Assembly (NCBI RefSeq): GCF_002086125.1
Contig: NZ_MVHG01000037.1
Location: 1 to 43,835 of the forward strand
DNA from: Mycobacterium arosiense ATCC BAA-1401 = DSM 45069
GTDB lineage: Bacteria; Actinomycetota; Actinomycetes; Mycobacteriales; Mycobacteriaceae
Direction of reading: 5' to 3'
DNA: 43,835 nt
Of the stretch, positions 25,824 to 35,369 are shown piece by piece (within the stretch, counting starts at the first letter, position 1; each line of letters opens with the position of its first letter). The position numbers and the translations under genes are program-made. Under the pieces are notes generated by a model. That model searched no databases. It was given only the letters and a program-made list of their open reading frames with translations, and was not told the origin of the DNA.

Positions 25824-28409
25824 TTAGCCGGCAGCGTCGAACTTCCGGGCTTTCAGCGAACGCTTCACCCCGGCCTGTCCTTCCAGCACCAGGCGCCGCA
25901 ACGCCGCCGGCACCTCGGGGTCGGACAGGAACCTGTCCGCGGCGGCGATGCCGTCGTCGCTGATGTCCCAGTGCGGGTACAGGCCGACCACCACCGTCTG
26001 GGCCACCTCGCTGGACCGGCGCGCCCACACGCCTGAGATGGCGTCGAAATAGCGCGCGGTGAACGGCTTGAGCAATTCGGCCTGGCCCGCGGGGGCGATG
26101 CCCGCGATGATCGAGCGCGCGGTGATGTTCGCCAGGGTGTCGTCCTCGACCACCCTCGTCCAGGCGTCCTCCTTGACCCGCAGCTGAGGACGGGCCGTCG
26201 CGGCCTGGGCCCCGTGCCGCTTGCCGGCGGCGGTCGGGTCGCGTTCGATCTCGGCGTCGATGAACGGAGTGGCGGGCCCGTCGGCGTCGACCTTGCCGGC
26301 GGTGGCCAGCGCGGTCACGATCCGCCACCGCAGGTCCGTGTCGACCTCGAGGCCGGCCAGGCCCGACTCGGCGGGGTCGCGGTCGAGCAGGTCCGCCAGC
26401 GTCGCAACATGGCCGGCCGACAGCACCGACGAGCACAACGTGTTGACGAAGGCGAGCTGGTGGTCCGAGCCTGGCTGCGCGGCCCGCGCCAGCTCCAGCA
26501 GCCGGTCGGCGAATTGCGGCCAGCCCTGCTCGCGTGCCCAGCCCTGCTCGGCATAGGACGTCAGCGCCGTCTGCGCCTGCAGCAAAAGCCGCTGGGCCAC
26601 CCCGACCTCGGATTCGGCCTGCACGCCGCCGGTGACCAGGGCCACGAAGTCGCGGGCCCGCAGTTCCGCCTCACGCGTCATCTCCCAGGCCGCCGACCAC
26701 ACCAGCGAGCGCGGCAGCGGCTCGACGATGTCGGCGATGCGCCCCAACGCGGTACGCAGCGACTCGGCGTCCAGCCGCAGGGAGCAATACGTCAGGTCAT
26801 CGTCGTTGACCAGGACCAGCTGCCCCCGCGAAACACCAACCAGCGCAGGGACTTCGGTGACCGGCCCCTCGACGTCGAGTTCCTCGCGGTGAACCCGCAC
26901 CAGCTTTCCGGTTCCGTCGTCGTCATAGATCCCGACCGCCAGCCGGTGCACCCGGGTCTCGCCGGCGCCCGGGGCCGCGCCGCTCTGGGTCACCGCGAAC
27001 CGGGTGAACGCGCCGTTGGCGTCGACGTCGAACTCCGGCCGAAGTGTGTTCAGCCCGGTCGTTTTCAGCCACTGCCGACCCCAGTCGGACAGGTCACGTC
27101 CCGACGCCTGCTCGAGCGCGGCGACCAGATCATCGAACGTGGCGTTGCCAAAGGCGTGGGCACCGAAGTAATCCCGCAGCCCGGCCAGGAACTGTTCCAA
27201 CCCGACGTAGGCGACGAGCTGCTTGAGCACCGATGCGCCCTTGGCGTAGGTGATGCCGTCGAAGTTGACCTCGACCGCTTCCAGGTCGGGGATGTCGGCG
27301 GCGATCGGATGCGTCGAGGGCAACTGGTCCTGCCGATACGCCCACGACTTCTCGACCGTGGCGAACGTCGTCCAGGCCTCGGTGAATTCGGTTGCCTGGC
27401 TTTGGCACAGCACCGATGCGAAGGTCGCGAACGATTCGTTCAGCCACAGGTCGTCCCACCACGCCATGGTGACCAGGTCCCCGAACCACATGTGCGCCAT
27501 CTCGTGCAGCACGGTCTCGGCGCGCCGCTCATAGGAAGCCCGGGTGACCTTGCTGCGGAAGACGTAGTCCTCCAAGAAAGTCACCGCGCCCGCGTTTTCC
27601 ATTGCGCCGGCGTTGAATTCGGGAACGAACAGCTGATCGTACTTCCCGAACGCGTAGGGCAGGCCAAAGTGCTTGTGGTAGAAGCCGAATCCCTGTTTGG
27701 TCTGGGTGAACAGCCGCTCGGCGTCCATATATCGGGCCAGCGAGGATCGGCAGTAGATGCCCAGCGGGATCTCGCCGTGCTCGTCAATGTAGGTGTCATT
27801 CCACTCGGCGTACGGGCCGGCGATCAACGCGACCAGATAGGTGCTCATCCGCGGCGTGGTGGCGAAGGTGTGCAGGCCGTCGTTCACCGACACCGGCGCG
27901 CCGTTAGAGATCACCTTCCAATGCGTGGGCGCGGCGACCCGCACGTCGAAGGTCGCCTTCATGTCGGGCTGGTCGAAGCACGCGAACATGCGCTTGGCGT
28001 CGGCGGTTTCGAATTGCGAGTACAGGTAGGTCTCGTCGTCGACCGGGTCGACGAATCGATGCAGACCCTCGCCGGTGTTGGAATAGCGGCAGTTCGCGTC
28101 GACCACGACGACGTTGCGGTCGGTCAACCCGCGCAGCGGGATGCCGGTCGACTCGTCGTACTCGGAGACATCCAGTTCGCGCCCGTTGAGGGTGGCGCTG
28201 CGGATGGTATCGGCGGCGATGTCGATGAACGAGTCGGCGCCGGCGAGCGCGTCGAACACCACGGTGGTGGTCGAGCGGAAGGTCCGTTCGCCGGGTGGGC
28301 CACCGGGACCGGAGCCGTCGGTGAGGTCGAGGTCGATCTGATAGCTGGCGACGGTGATCAGCGAAGCGCGTTCGACGGCTTGCTCGCGGGTGAGATTCGG
28401 AAGTGCCAC
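25824..28409 (-). CDS. pepN: Aminopeptidase N (M1 family)
   Basis: 861 residues. The exopeptidase motif GAMEN (near residue 267) and the zinc motif HEMAH with the downstream WLNESFA Glu (about 301-330) are intact. The long C-terminal helical domain (ERAP1_C type) is present, making a full-length actinobacterial PepN. Removes N-terminal residues from peptides in the cytoplasm, completing degradation by proteases such as ClpP1P2. Orthologue of Rv2467. Confidence 0.96.
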   Translation of the reverse strand: MALPNLTREQAVERASLITVASYQIDLDLTDGSGPGGPPGERTFRSTTTVVFDALAGADSFIDIAADTIRSATLNGRELDVSEYDESTGIPLRGLTDRNVVVVDANCRYSNTGEGLHRFVDPVDDETYLYSQFETADAKRMFACFDQPDMKATFDVRVAAPTHWKVISNGAPVSVNDGLHTFATTPRMSTYLVALIAGPYAEWNDTYIDEHGEIPLGIYCRSSLARYMDAERLFTQTKQGFGFYHKHFGLPYAFGKYDQLFVPEFNAGAMENAGAVTFLEDYVFRSKVTRASYERRAETVLHEMAHMWFGDLVTMAWWDDLWLNESFATFASVLCQSQATEFTEAWTTFATVEKSWAYRQDQLPSTHPIAADIPDLEAVEVNFDGITYAKGASVLKQLVAYVGLEQFLAGLRDYFGAHAFGNATFDDLVAALEQASGRDLSDWGRQWLKTTGLNTLRPEFDVDANGAFTRFAVTQSGAAPGAGETRVHRLAVGIYDDDGTGKLVRVHREELDVEGPVTEVPALVGVSRGQLVLVNDDDLTYCSLRLDAESLRTALGRIADIVEPLPRSLVWSAAWEMTREAELRARDFVALVTGGVQAESEVGVAQRLLLQAQTALTSYAEQGWAREQGWPQFADRLLELARAAQPGSDHQLAFVNTLCSSVLSAGHVATLADLLDRDPAESGLAGLEVDTDLRWRIVTALATAGKVDADGPATPFIDAEIERDPTAAGKRHGAQAATARPQLRVKEDAWTRVVEDDTLANITARSIIAGIAPAGQAELLKPFTARYFDAISGVWARRSSEVAQTVVVGLYPHWDISDDGIAAADRFLSDPEVPAALRRLVLEGQAGVKRSLKARKFDAAG

Positions 28410-28500
28410 GTGTCCAACTTACGGGTCGGGCAACTTGGGAACAGGATGCAGCGGCCTACGGTTGTGCGGATCGGACTTTCAACCTACGAGAGGATCAGCC

Positions 28501-29124
28501 ATGCCTGACACCGCCGCCACGAAGAACAAAGCCGACTTCTGGTTCGATCCACTGTGTCCGTGGGCGTGGATCACCTCGCGCTGGATCCTCGAGGTGGAAA
28601 AGGTTCGCGACATCGAGGTGAACTTTCACGTGATGAGCCTGGCGGTGCTCAACGAAAACCGCGAGGGCCTGCCTGACGAATACCGCGAACGCCTGTCGAA
28701 GGCCTTCGGTCCGGTGCGGGTGGCGATCGCCGCCGAGCAGGCGCACGGCGCCGAGGTGCTCGCGCCGCTGTACACCGCGATGGGCACCCAGATCCACAAC
28801 AAGGGCAACAAGGACCTCGACGACGTCATCAAGCAGTCGCTGGCGGAGGTGGGCTTGCCGTCGGAGTTGGCGGACACCGCGAACAGCGACGCCTATGACG
28901 AGGCGCTGCGCAAGAGTCACCACGCCGGCATGGACGCGGTGGGCGACGACGTCGGCACACCGACCATTCACGTCAACGATGTGGCGTTCTTCGGGCCGGT
29001 GCTTTCCAAGATCCCGCGCGGCGAGGAAGCGGGCAAGCTGTGGGACGCCTCGGTGGCCTTCGCGTCGTACCCGCACTTCTTCGAGCTCAAGCGCAGCCGC
29101 ACCGAGAAGCCCGAATTCGACTGA
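28501..29124 (+). CDS. DsbA-fold mycothiol-dependent oxidoreductase, Rv2466c type, CPWA active site
   Basis: 207 residues with GAGAGGAT before the ATG. DsbA/2-hydroxychromene isomerase-like thioredoxin fold: [19 protein letters not shown] near 11-28, a central helical insert, and the cis-Pro loop VGTPTIHVN. Rv2466c has Cys19-Pro-Trp-Cys22; here the sequence gives Cys19-Pro-Trp-Ala22 (TGT CCG TGG GCG). The nucleophilic Cys remains and the resolving Cys is gone. Rv2466c reduces nitro prodrugs with mycothiol and protects against oxidants. A monothiol, glutaredoxin-like mechanism through a mixed disulphide with mycothiol would still be possible. Confidence 0.93.
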   Translation: MPDTAATKNKADFWFDPLCPWAWITSRWILEVEKVRDIEVNFHVMSLAVLNENREGLPDEYRERLSKAFGPVRVAIAAEQAHGAEVLAPLYTAMGTQIHNKGNKDLDDVIKQSLAEVGLPSELADTANSDAYDEALRKSHHAGMDAVGDDVGTPTIHVNDVAFFGPVLSKIPRGEEAGKLWDASVAFASYPHFFELKRSRTEKPEFD

Positions 29125-29173
29125 ACCGGTCGGGCGGCCGGCCGCGGCGCGCGGCTGTGTAAGGATTGCGGGC

Positions 29174-29653
29174 ATGCGCGTCTACCTCGGCTCTGACCAT
29201 GCCGGATTCGAGCTCAAGCAGCAGATCATCGAGCACCTGACCAAATCCGGACACGAGCCGATCGATTGCGGCGCCTTCAGCTACGACGCCGACGACGACT
29301 ACCCGGCGTTCTGCATCGCCGCCGCGACGCGCACGGTGGCCGACCCGGGCAGCCTGGGCATCGTGCTGGGCGGGTCGGGCAACGGCGAGCAGATCGCGGC
29401 GAACAAGGTGCCCGGCGCCCGGTGCGCGCTGGCCTGGAGCGTGGAAACGGCGGCGTTGGCCCGCGAACACAACAACGCCCAACTGATCGGCATCGGCGGT
29501 CGCATGCACAGCGTCGCCGAGGCGCTGGCCATCGTCGACGCCTTCGTGACCACCCCCTGGTCGAAAGCGCAACGCCACCAACGGCGTATCGACATACTCG
29601 CCGAATACGAACGCACCCACCAGGCGCCGCCGATACCCGGCGCGGCGAGCTGA
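29174..29653 (+). CDS. rpiB: Ribose-5-phosphate isomerase B
   Basis: 159 residues. RpiB/LacAB signatures: MRVYLGSDHAGFELK with the phosphate- and substrate-binding DH, and GGSGNGEQIAANK with Glu72, the position that replaces the catalytic Cys in the mycobacterial enzyme. The C-terminus QRHQRRIDILAEYE is typical. Interconverts ribulose-5-phosphate and ribose-5-phosphate. Orthologue of Rv2465c; followed at 18 bases by the glycosylase gene. Confidence 0.96.
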   Translation: MRVYLGSDHAGFELKQQIIEHLTKSGHEPIDCGAFSYDADDDYPAFCIAAATRTVADPGSLGIVLGGSGNGEQIAANKVPGARCALAWSVETAALAREHNNAQLIGIGGRMHSVAEALAIVDAFVTTPWSKAQRHQRRIDILAEYERTHQAPPIPGAAS

Positions 29654-29671
29654 CACCGGAAAGGTCTGCGC

Positions 29672-30478
29672 GTGCCCGAAGGGCATACCCTGCACCGGCT
29701 GGCCCGGCTGCACCAACGCCGTTACGGGGGCGCACCCGTCGCCGTTTCAAGCCCGCAGGGCCGCTTCGCTGATTCGGCCGCGGTGGTCGACGGCCGGGTG
29801 CTGCAGCGCACCAGCGCGTGGGGCAAGCACCTGTTTCATCATTACGTCGGCGGTCCGATCGTGCACGTGCATCTCGGGTTGTACGGCGCCTTCACCGAAT
29901 GGGAACGTTCCGCCGACGGCGTGTTGCCCGAGGCGGTCGGGCAGGTGCGGATGCGCATGATCGGCGCCGGCTACGGCACCGACCTGCGCGGCCCGACGGT
30001 GTGCGAGGTCATCGACGAGGGCCAGGTCAGCGACGTTTTGGCCAGGCTGGGCCCCGACCCGTTGCGCAGCGACGCCGATGCGTCGTGGGCGTGGAAGCGA
30101 ATTGCCAAGTCGCGCAGGCCCATTGGCGCGCTGCTGATGGACCAGACCGTGATGGCCGGGGTGGGCAACGTCTACCGCAGCGAATTGCTGTTCCGGCACC
30201 GGATCGACCCGTTCCGGCCCGGTCGCGACGTCGGCGAGGACGAGTTCAATGAGGCCTGGACCGATCTGGTCGCGTTGATGAAGGTCGGATTGAGCCGCGG
30301 CAAGATCATCGTGGTGCGGCCCGAACACGATCACGGCGCGCCGTCGTACCGGCCCGATCGCCCCCGCACCTACGTCTACCGCCGTGCCGGCGAACCCTGC
30401 CGGGTGTCCGGCGATCCGATCCGCACGGCGGTGCTGGAGGGCCGAAACGTCTTCTGGTGCCCGACCTGCCAGAAATGA
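29672..30478 (+). CDS. nei1: Formamidopyrimidine-DNA glycosylase / endonuclease VIII family (Nei1)
   Basis: 268 residues from GTG. The catalytic N-terminus MPEGHTLHRLA (Pro1 after Met removal, Glu2) is intact, as are the H2TH region around MAGVGNVYRSELLF and the C-terminal zinc-finger segment. The finger reads CRVS...CPTC: three of four Cys, with Ser where Rv2464c has Cys (TCC for TGC). Removes oxidised pyrimidines from DNA and cleaves the abasic site. Loss of one zinc ligand may weaken the finger that holds DNA. Co-directional with rpiB. Confidence 0.93.
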   Translation: MPEGHTLHRLARLHQRRYGGAPVAVSSPQGRFADSAAVVDGRVLQRTSAWGKHLFHHYVGGPIVHVHLGLYGAFTEWERSADGVLPEAVGQVRMRMIGAGYGTDLRGPTVCEVIDEGQVSDVLARLGPDPLRSDADASWAWKRIAKSRRPIGALLMDQTVMAGVGNVYRSELLFRHRIDPFRPGRDVGEDEFNEAWTDLVALMKVGLSRGKIIVVRPEHDHGAPSYRPDRPRTYVYRRAGEPCRVSGDPIRTAVLEGRNVFWCPTCQK

Positions 30479-30598
30479 GTCAGGGCCGGGACACACCGCA
30501 GCTTACCGGCGCCGGTGGCGCATTGGCAGGAAACCTTCAGTCAGAAACACTGGCGCCGATTGTTTAGCCGAACCATCGACACGGGTAAGAACGAACGT

Positions 30599-30922
30599 GT
30601 GAAAACTATTCCACGTTTGGCCGCAACAGCTCTCGCAATCGGCGGGCTGGGTTTGGCGGGCTTGGGCGTCGCCACCGAGGCGCAGGCCCACCCCGGACCC
30701 TTCCCGCAATGGTGTCCGGGCGAGTTCTGGGACCCTGGCTGGGGCAACAACTGGGACTGGAACAACTGCCATGACTGGCACGGAGGACCTCCTGGCGGGC
30801 CGGGCTGGGGTCCGGGTGGTCCGCCACCGCACCCGGGCGGCCCGTGGGGCCCGGGTGGACCGCCGCCGCCTCCGGGTTGGGGCCCGGGTGGACCGCCACC
30901 GCCTCCCGGCTGGCACCCCTGA
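30599..30922 (+). CDS. Small secreted Gly/Pro/Trp-rich protein
   Basis: 107 residues from GTG 30599. A Sec signal peptide (KTIPRLAATALAIGGLGLAG then ATEAQA) probably ends at residue 30, leaving about 77 residues that start HPGPFPQWCPGEFWDPGW. Two Cys (WCPG and NNCHDW) could form a disulphide. The C-terminal half is built of GPGGPPPPPGW-type repeats. Similar small exported proteins are common in mycobacteria, and no function is known to me. No counterpart sits here in M. tuberculosis. The ribosome site is weak. Followed by a strong terminator. Confidence 0.75.
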   Translation: MKTIPRLAATALAIGGLGLAGLGVATEAQAHPGPFPQWCPGEFWDPGWGNNWDWNNCHDWHGGPPGGPGWGPGGPPPHPGGPWGPGGPPPPPGWGPGGPPPPPGWHP

Positions 30923-30943
30923 CCCGATAAGTTACGCAACCAG

Positions 30944-30981
30944 ATGCGCCCTGCCGCTACCGGCGGGGCGCATTTGCGTTT
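30944..30981. terminator. Bidirectional intrinsic terminator
   Basis: A 13-bp stem (30944-30956 with 30961-30973, one G-U pair) closes a CTAC loop and is followed on the plus strand by TTGCGTTT. It lies between two converging genes, the secreted protein and lipP, as expected for a shared terminator. Clear intrinsic terminators are rare in mycobacteria. Confidence 0.75.
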
Positions 30982-30986
30982 CAGCG

Positions 30987-32177
30987 TCAGATGACTCCCA
31001 GCACGGAGTAGACCTCGTTGGACAAGACCAGGCTGCGCGGGTCTGCGTTGGCCTTGGTCGGGTCGAAGCGATTGGCCACATACGCATAACCGATGCGGTG
31101 CTCCAGGTCGACGAACCCGAACGAGCCGCCCAGGCCGCCGTGGCCGAAGATGCGGGGGTTCGGCCCGTTGACGCAGCGCTGGTTCAGCATGTAGCCCAGG
31201 CCCCAGCCGTGGTCGGCCACCCGCGGCCCCAGCACCAGATCGGTCTCCAGGCCGCCCTGGCAGACCCGCACCAGGTCCATGTGCTCGCGGCTGAGCAGCT
31301 TCTCCTGGGCGAGTGCGTTGTAAAACGTCGCCAGTCCCAGCGCCGAGACCTGCCCGTTGGTGCCCGGAAACTCGAGTTCGCGCCACAGGTTCAGGTCGTG
31401 CGAGCCGAGTTCGTCGTCGGGGGCGAAACCCATCGAGATCGATAGCCCCGCTTTGGGATGCTCGGCCAGGCTGGTCGGATAGCCGGGGGCCTTCGCCTCG
31501 GCCAGCAGGTCGCGGGCATGCGGCTTATTGACCCGCTCGGCGCACCGGTGTTGCTCGCTCAGCGGCAGCCCGATATGCACGTCGGCGCCGAACGGTTCGG
31601 CGATCTCGGTGCGCAGGTACTGGCCGATGGTCCGGCCCGTCACTCGGCGAAACACCTCGCCCGTGATGAAACCAAAGGTGGTCATGTGGTAGCCCTGGGC
31701 GGTGCCCGGCTCCCACCACGGCTCGGCGGCGGCCAGCTGTTCGCAGACGTAGTCCCAGTCGGCCACCTGCTCCCACCGCATCCGGGTGCGCGGGCCGATC
31801 ACACCGGATCGGTGGCTCATCACCATCGCCAGCGTGATGTCTTGTTTGCCCGCCTGGGCGAACTCCGGCCAGTAGTGGGCGACGGGAGCCCGCAGGTCCA
31901 GTTCGCCGCGGTCGGCGAGTTGGTGCACGCAGGTGGCCGACAACCCTTTCGTGCCGGACAACACGGTGGTCAGCGTGTTCTGCTGCCAGGGCCGGGTGCG
32001 GGCCGCGTCGGCCCAGCCTCCCCACAGATTGACGACCAGAGACCCGTCCACCCACACCGCGACGGCCGCGCCGACTTCATCGCCCAGCGTGAAATTGCGC
32101 TCGAACGCGTGACGAACCCCGACGAAGTCCGACGCGCATGAGCCGTGGATCGACGCGTCGATCGTCAGGTCGCTCAT
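30987..32177 (-). CDS. lipP: Serine esterase/beta-lactamase-fold hydrolase LipP
   Basis: 396 residues with GAGAGG before the ATG. Class C beta-lactamase-like esterase: the nucleophile motif is SGTK (Ser74-x-x-Lys77), the Tyr motif lies in GYHMTTFGF, and the C-terminal block GHGGLGGSFGFVDLEHRIGYAYV is typical of family VIII carboxylesterases. No signal peptide, so probably intracellular or loosely membrane-associated. Orthologue of Rv2463, annotated as a lipase/esterase; the natural ester is unknown. Confidence 0.93.
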   Translation of the reverse strand: MSDLTIDASIHGSCASDFVGVRHAFERNFTLGDEVGAAVAVWVDGSLVVNLWGGWADAARTRPWQQNTLTTVLSGTKGLSATCVHQLADRGELDLRAPVAHYWPEFAQAGKQDITLAMVMSHRSGVIGPRTRMRWEQVADWDYVCEQLAAAEPWWEPGTAQGYHMTTFGFITGEVFRRVTGRTIGQYLRTEIAEPFGADVHIGLPLSEQHRCAERVNKPHARDLLAEAKAPGYPTSLAEHPKAGLSISMGFAPDDELGSHDLNLWRELEFPGTNGQVSALGLATFYNALAQEKLLSREHMDLVRVCQGGLETDLVLGPRVADHGWGLGYMLNQRCVNGPNPRIFGHGGLGGSFGFVDLEHRIGYAYVANRFDPTKANADPRSLVLSNEVYSVLGVI

Positions 32178-32186
32178 GGCGCCTCT

Positions 32187-32201
32187 CTATCGAGCAGATA
32201 G
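32187..32201. promoter_or_regulatory. Inverted repeat before lipP
   Basis: CTATC-GAGCA-GATAG lies 10 bases upstream of the lipP ATG and overlaps a possible -10 (TATCTG on the minus strand). It could be an operator; no regulator gene is adjacent. Confidence 0.35.
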
Positions 32202-32210
32202 TTAGCCCCG

Positions 32211-32281
32211 AGCGGGCGACGGGAATCGAACCCGCGTAGCTAGTTTGGAAGACTAGGGCTCTACCATTGAGCTACGCCCGC
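32211..32281 (-). tRNA. tRNA-Gly (anticodon TCC)
   Basis: 71 nt. On the minus strand the acceptor GCGGGCG pairs with CGCCCGC. The D-arm TAGCTCAATGGTAGAGC, an anticodon stem CTAGT/ACTAG around loop CTTCCAA (anticodon TCC) and the T-arm GGGTTCGAATCCC are all canonical. CCA is not encoded. Confidence 0.96.
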
Positions 32282-32430
32282 ATGTGTTTAGTCGAGCGTG
32301 ACTGTAGCTGGCGACGAAGATCAAATCTAATCGATTCGGTTCTGTGATCGCTCCGTGAGGTCTGCAACGTCGCTGCGAAGCCCGTGGCCAACCCGGTTTT
32401 TCAGGGGCCTTAGGATCATCGAGGTCAGCG

Positions 32431-32507
32431 CGGGGTGTAGCGCAGCTTGGTAGCGCATCCGCTTTGGGAGCGGAAGGCCGCAGGTTCAAATCCTGTCACC
32501 CCGACCA
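32431..32507 (+). tRNA. tRNA-Pro (anticodon TGG)
   Basis: 77 nt including an encoded CCA. The acceptor CGGGGTG pairs with CACCCCG. The anticodon stem CCGC/GCGG holds TGG in its loop, and the T-loop GTTCAAAT is standard. It lies on the opposite strand to the tRNA-Gly, 78 bases before tig. Confidence 0.95.
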
Positions 32508-32585
32508 GCACCGGCGGCCGCGTGCCGTGGGCGCGGCCCACGGCGACCGAGAACTAGCCAAGAACGAGGACTGAGGAGCACACCC

Positions 32586-34019
32586 GTGAAGAGCACCGTC
32601 GAGCAGTTGAGCCCCACCCGGGTGCGCATCAACGTGGAGGTCCCCTTCTCAGAACTCGAGCCCGACTTCCAGCGCGCCTACAAGGAGCTGGCCCGCCAGG
32701 TGCGACTGCCCGGATTCCGGCCGGGTAAGGCGCCGGCGAGGTTGCTGGAGGCCCGCTTCGGTCGCGAGGCGATGCTGGATCAGGTCGTCAGCGAGGCGCT
32801 GCCGGCGCGCTACGGGCAGGCCGTCGCCGAGTCGGAGGTGCACCCGCTGGGTCAGCCAGAGATCGAGGTCACCAAGAAGGAGTACGGCGAGGAGCTGGCG
32901 TTCACCGCCGAGGTCGACGTGCGCCCCGAGCTCACCCTGCCGGACCCCGGTGCGCTCAAGGTCTCGGTGGACCCGATCGAGGTCAGCGACGAGGACGTGG
33001 ACGCCGAACTGCAGTCTCTGCGTGCCCGATTCGGCACGCTGACCGGGGTGGACCGCCCGGCCGCCGACGGTGACTTCGTTTCGATCGACCTGTCGGCCAC
33101 CATCGACGGCGAAGAGGTTCCGGGTGCCGCCGCGCAGGGCCTGTCCCACGAGGTGGGCTCGGGCCGGCTGATCGCGGGCCTCGACGAAGCCCTGGTCGGG
33201 TTGTCCGTCGACGAATCCAAGGAATTCACTGCGCAGCTGGCGACCGGCGAGCATGCGGGCAAGGACGCGCAGGTCACCGTCACGGTCAAGTCGATCAAGG
33301 AACGCGAGCTGCCCGAGGCCGACGACGAGTTCGCCCAACTGGCCAGCGAGTTCGACACGATCGAGGAGCTCAAAGCCAACCTGCGCGAGCAGGTCGGCCG
33401 GACCAAGCGCGCCCAGCAGGCGGAAAACATCCGGGAAGCCGCGCTCGACGCGCTGCTCGAGCAGGTCGAGGTGCCCCTGCCGGAAGCGATCGTCAACGCC
33501 CAGGTCGACAGCGCCCTGCACAACGCCTTGCACAGCCTCAACCACGACGAATCCAAGCTCGAGGAAGTGTTGGCCCAGCAGGGCAAGTCTCGTGAAGAGT
33601 TCGAGACCGAGACGCGCACCGCCACGGAGACCGACGTGAAGCGGCAGCTGCTACTGGACGCCCTGGCCGACCAGCTGGAAGTCCAGGTCGGCCAGGACGA
33701 CCTGACCGAGCGGCTGGTGGCGACGTCGCGCCAATACGGCATCGAGCCCCAGCAGCTGTTGGCCTACCTTCAGGAGAACAACCAGCTGCCGGCAATGTTC
33801 GCCGATGTGCGCCGGGCGCTCGCGATCGCCGAGGTGATCCGGGCGGCGACCGTCACCGACACCGCCGGAAACGCCATCGACACCAGTGAATTCTTCGGCA
33901 AGCGTTCGGAGGCCGACGATGCCGAGCCGACGGGCGAGGCTGAGGAGGCCGACGATGCCGAGCCGACGGGCGAGGCTGAGGAGGCCGAGGCGAGGGGCGG
34001 GGCCGACGCCGGGGAATGA
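32586..34019 (+). CDS. tig: Trigger factor
   Basis: 477 residues from GTG 32586 with GAGGAG 8 bases upstream. The N-terminal ribosome-binding domain contains the GFRPGKAP signature (about residues 42-49). A PPIase (FKBP-like) domain spans about 160-245, followed by the long helical chaperone arms. The acidic C-terminus contains two exact copies of a 12-residue unit ([12 protein letters not shown]) encoded by a 36-bp tandem repeat. Folds nascent chains at the ribosome exit. Directly before clpP1P2 as in M. tuberculosis (Rv2462c) and most bacteria. Confidence 0.97.
   Translation: MKSTVEQLSPTRVRINVEVPFSELEPDFQRAYKELARQVRLPGFRPGKAPARLLEARFGREAMLDQVVSEALPARYGQAVAESEVHPLGQPEIEVTKKEYGEELAFTAEVDVRPELTLPDPGALKVSVDPIEVSDEDVDAELQSLRARFGTLTGVDRPAADGDFVSIDLSATIDGEEVPGAAAQGLSHEVGSGRLIAGLDEALVGLSVDESKEFTAQLATGEHAGKDAQVTVTVKSIKERELPEADDEFAQLASEFDTIEELKANLREQVGRTKRAQQAENIREAALDALLEQVEVPLPEAIVNAQVDSALHNALHSLNHDESKLEEVLAQQGKSREEFETETRTATETDVKRQLLLDALADQLEVQVGQDDLTERLVATSRQYGIEPQQLLAYLQENNQLPAMFADVRRALAIAEVIRAATVTDTAGNAIDTSEFFGKRSEADDAEPTGEAEEADDAEPTGEAEEAEARGGADAGE
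33909..33980 (+). repeat. 36-bp tandem repeat, two copies, at the 3' end of tig
   Basis: Units at 33909-33944 and 33945-33980 are identical, and the first bases of a third follow. They encode two [12 protein letters not shown] units in the disordered acidic tail. In-frame copy-number change would alter tail length only. Confidence 0.9.
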
Positions 34020-34030
34020 CCGCGCCGTGA

Positions 34031-34041
34031 CGCTCTGAGCG
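34031..34041. promoter_or_regulatory. Candidate ClgR operator upstream of clpP1
   Basis: CGCTCTGAGCG is a perfect palindrome of the form CGCT-N3-AGCG, the core of the actinobacterial ClgR box. It lies 84 bases before the clpP1 start. ClgR activates clpP1P2 in mycobacteria and corynebacteria, so the position fits. Confidence 0.6.
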
Positions 34042-34125
34042 AACGCGGGGTGCGTGCCGCGAAACGGCGGCGTTGGTTGGTTAGTGTCGTGAATACAGGT
34101 CTGAAAGAAAGCAGGTAACCCAGTC

Positions 34126-34725
34126 GTGACTGACATGCGTTCGCCCTCGCAGGGTCTCACCCTCACGGACTCGGTCTATGAGCGCTTGCTCTCTGAGCGC
34201 ATCATCTTTTTGGGCTCGGAGGTCAACGACGAGGTGGCCAACCGGCTGTGCGCGCAGATTCTGCTGCTCGCCGCCGAGGACTCCGACAAGGACATCTCGC
34301 TCTACATCAACTCCCCGGGCGGATCGATCAGCGCCGGGATGGCGATCTACGACACCATGGTGCTGGCGCCGTGCGACATCGCCACCTACGCGATGGGCAT
34401 GGCCGCCTCGATGGGCGAGTTCCTGCTGGCCGCCGGCACCAAGGGCAAGCGTTACGCGTTGCCCCACGCCCGCATCCTGATGCACCAGCCGCTGGGTGGC
34501 GTGACCGGTAGCGCGGCCGACATCGCCATCCAGGCCGAGCAGTTCCACGTCATCAAGAAGGAGATGTTCCGGCTCAACGCGGAATTCACCGGCCAGTCGA
34601 TCGAGCGCATCGAGGCCGATTCCGATCGCGACCGCTGGTTCACCGCGCAGGAAGCCCTCGAATACGGCTTCGTCGACCACATCATCACCCGCGCCGCCCA
34701 CATCACCAATGGAGAAGCCCAGTGA
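34126..34725 (+). CDS. clpP1: ATP-dependent Clp protease subunit ClpP1
   Basis: 199 residues from GTG. Catalytic triad Ser95 (GMAASMGE), His120 (ARILMHQ) and Asp169 keep ClpP spacing. The N-terminal propeptide is short. In mycobacteria ClpP1 and ClpP2 form separate heptamers that stack into one mixed 14-mer, active with ClpX or ClpC1 and essential for growth. Overlaps clpP2 by four bases, ensuring equal synthesis. Equivalent to Rv2461c. Confidence 0.98.
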   Translation: MTDMRSPSQGLTLTDSVYERLLSERIIFLGSEVNDEVANRLCAQILLLAAEDSDKDISLYINSPGGSISAGMAIYDTMVLAPCDIATYAMGMAASMGEFLLAAGTKGKRYALPHARILMHQPLGGVTGSAADIAIQAEQFHVIKKEMFRLNAEFTGQSIERIEADSDRDRWFTAQEALEYGFVDHIITRAAHITNGEAQ

Positions 34726-35357
34726 ACCCCGAAACCCAGCCCCAGGCGCGCTACATCCTGCCGTCGTTCATCGAGCACTCCAGCTTTGGGATCAAGGAGT
34801 CCAATCCCTACAACAAGCTGTTCGAGGAGCGCATCATCTTCCTCGGCGTTCAGGTCGACGACGCGTCGGCGAACGACATCATGGCCCAGCTGCTGGTGCT
34901 CGAGTCGCTGGACCCCGACCGTGACATCACCATGTACATCAACTCGCCCGGTGGCGGATTCACCTCGCTGATGGCGATTTACGACACCATGCAGTACGTC
35001 CGCGCCGACATCCAGACGGTGTGCCTGGGCCAGGCCGCCTCGGCCGCGGCGGTCCTGCTGGCCGCGGGGACGCCGGGCAAGCGGATGGCGCTGCCCAACG
35101 CCCGGGTGCTGATCCACCAGCCGTCGCTGCAGGGCGTGATCCAGGGCCAGTTCTCCGACCTGGAGATCCAGGCCGCCGAGATCGAGCGGATGCGCACGCT
35201 GATGGAGACCACCCTGGCCCGTCACACCGGTAAGGACGCCGCGACGGTCCGCAAGGACACCGACCGCGACAAGATCCTGACCGCCGAAGAGGCCAAGGAC
35301 TACGGCATCATCGACACCGTGCTGGAGTACCGGAAGCTCTCGGCGCAAACCGCCTAG
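34722..35357 (+). CDS. clpP2: ATP-dependent Clp protease subunit ClpP2
   Basis: 211 residues, GTG start in a GTGA overlap with clpP1. Triad Ser107 (GQAASAAA), His132 (ARVLIHQP) and Asp183 (DTDRDK). The Ala-rich handle next to the nucleophile (SAAAVLL) distinguishes it from ClpP1. ClpP2 carries the face that docks ClpX/ClpC1 in the mycobacterial complex. Equivalent to Rv2460c. The transporter gene jefA (Rv2459), which follows in M. tuberculosis, is absent. Confidence 0.98.
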   Translation: MNPETQPQARYILPSFIEHSSFGIKESNPYNKLFEERIIFLGVQVDDASANDIMAQLLVLESLDPDRDITMYINSPGGGFTSLMAIYDTMQYVRADIQTVCLGQAASAAAVLLAAGTPGKRMALPNARVLIHQPSLQGVIQGQFSDLEIQAAEIERMRTLMETTLARHTGKDAATVRKDTDRDKILTAEEAKDYGIIDTVLEYRKLSAQTA

Positions 35358-35369
35358 CGGCACGTCTTC

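Noticed and set aside
26214..28508. 764-codon open frame opposite pepN
   Set aside because: Antisense shadow of pepN; composition is not protein-like.
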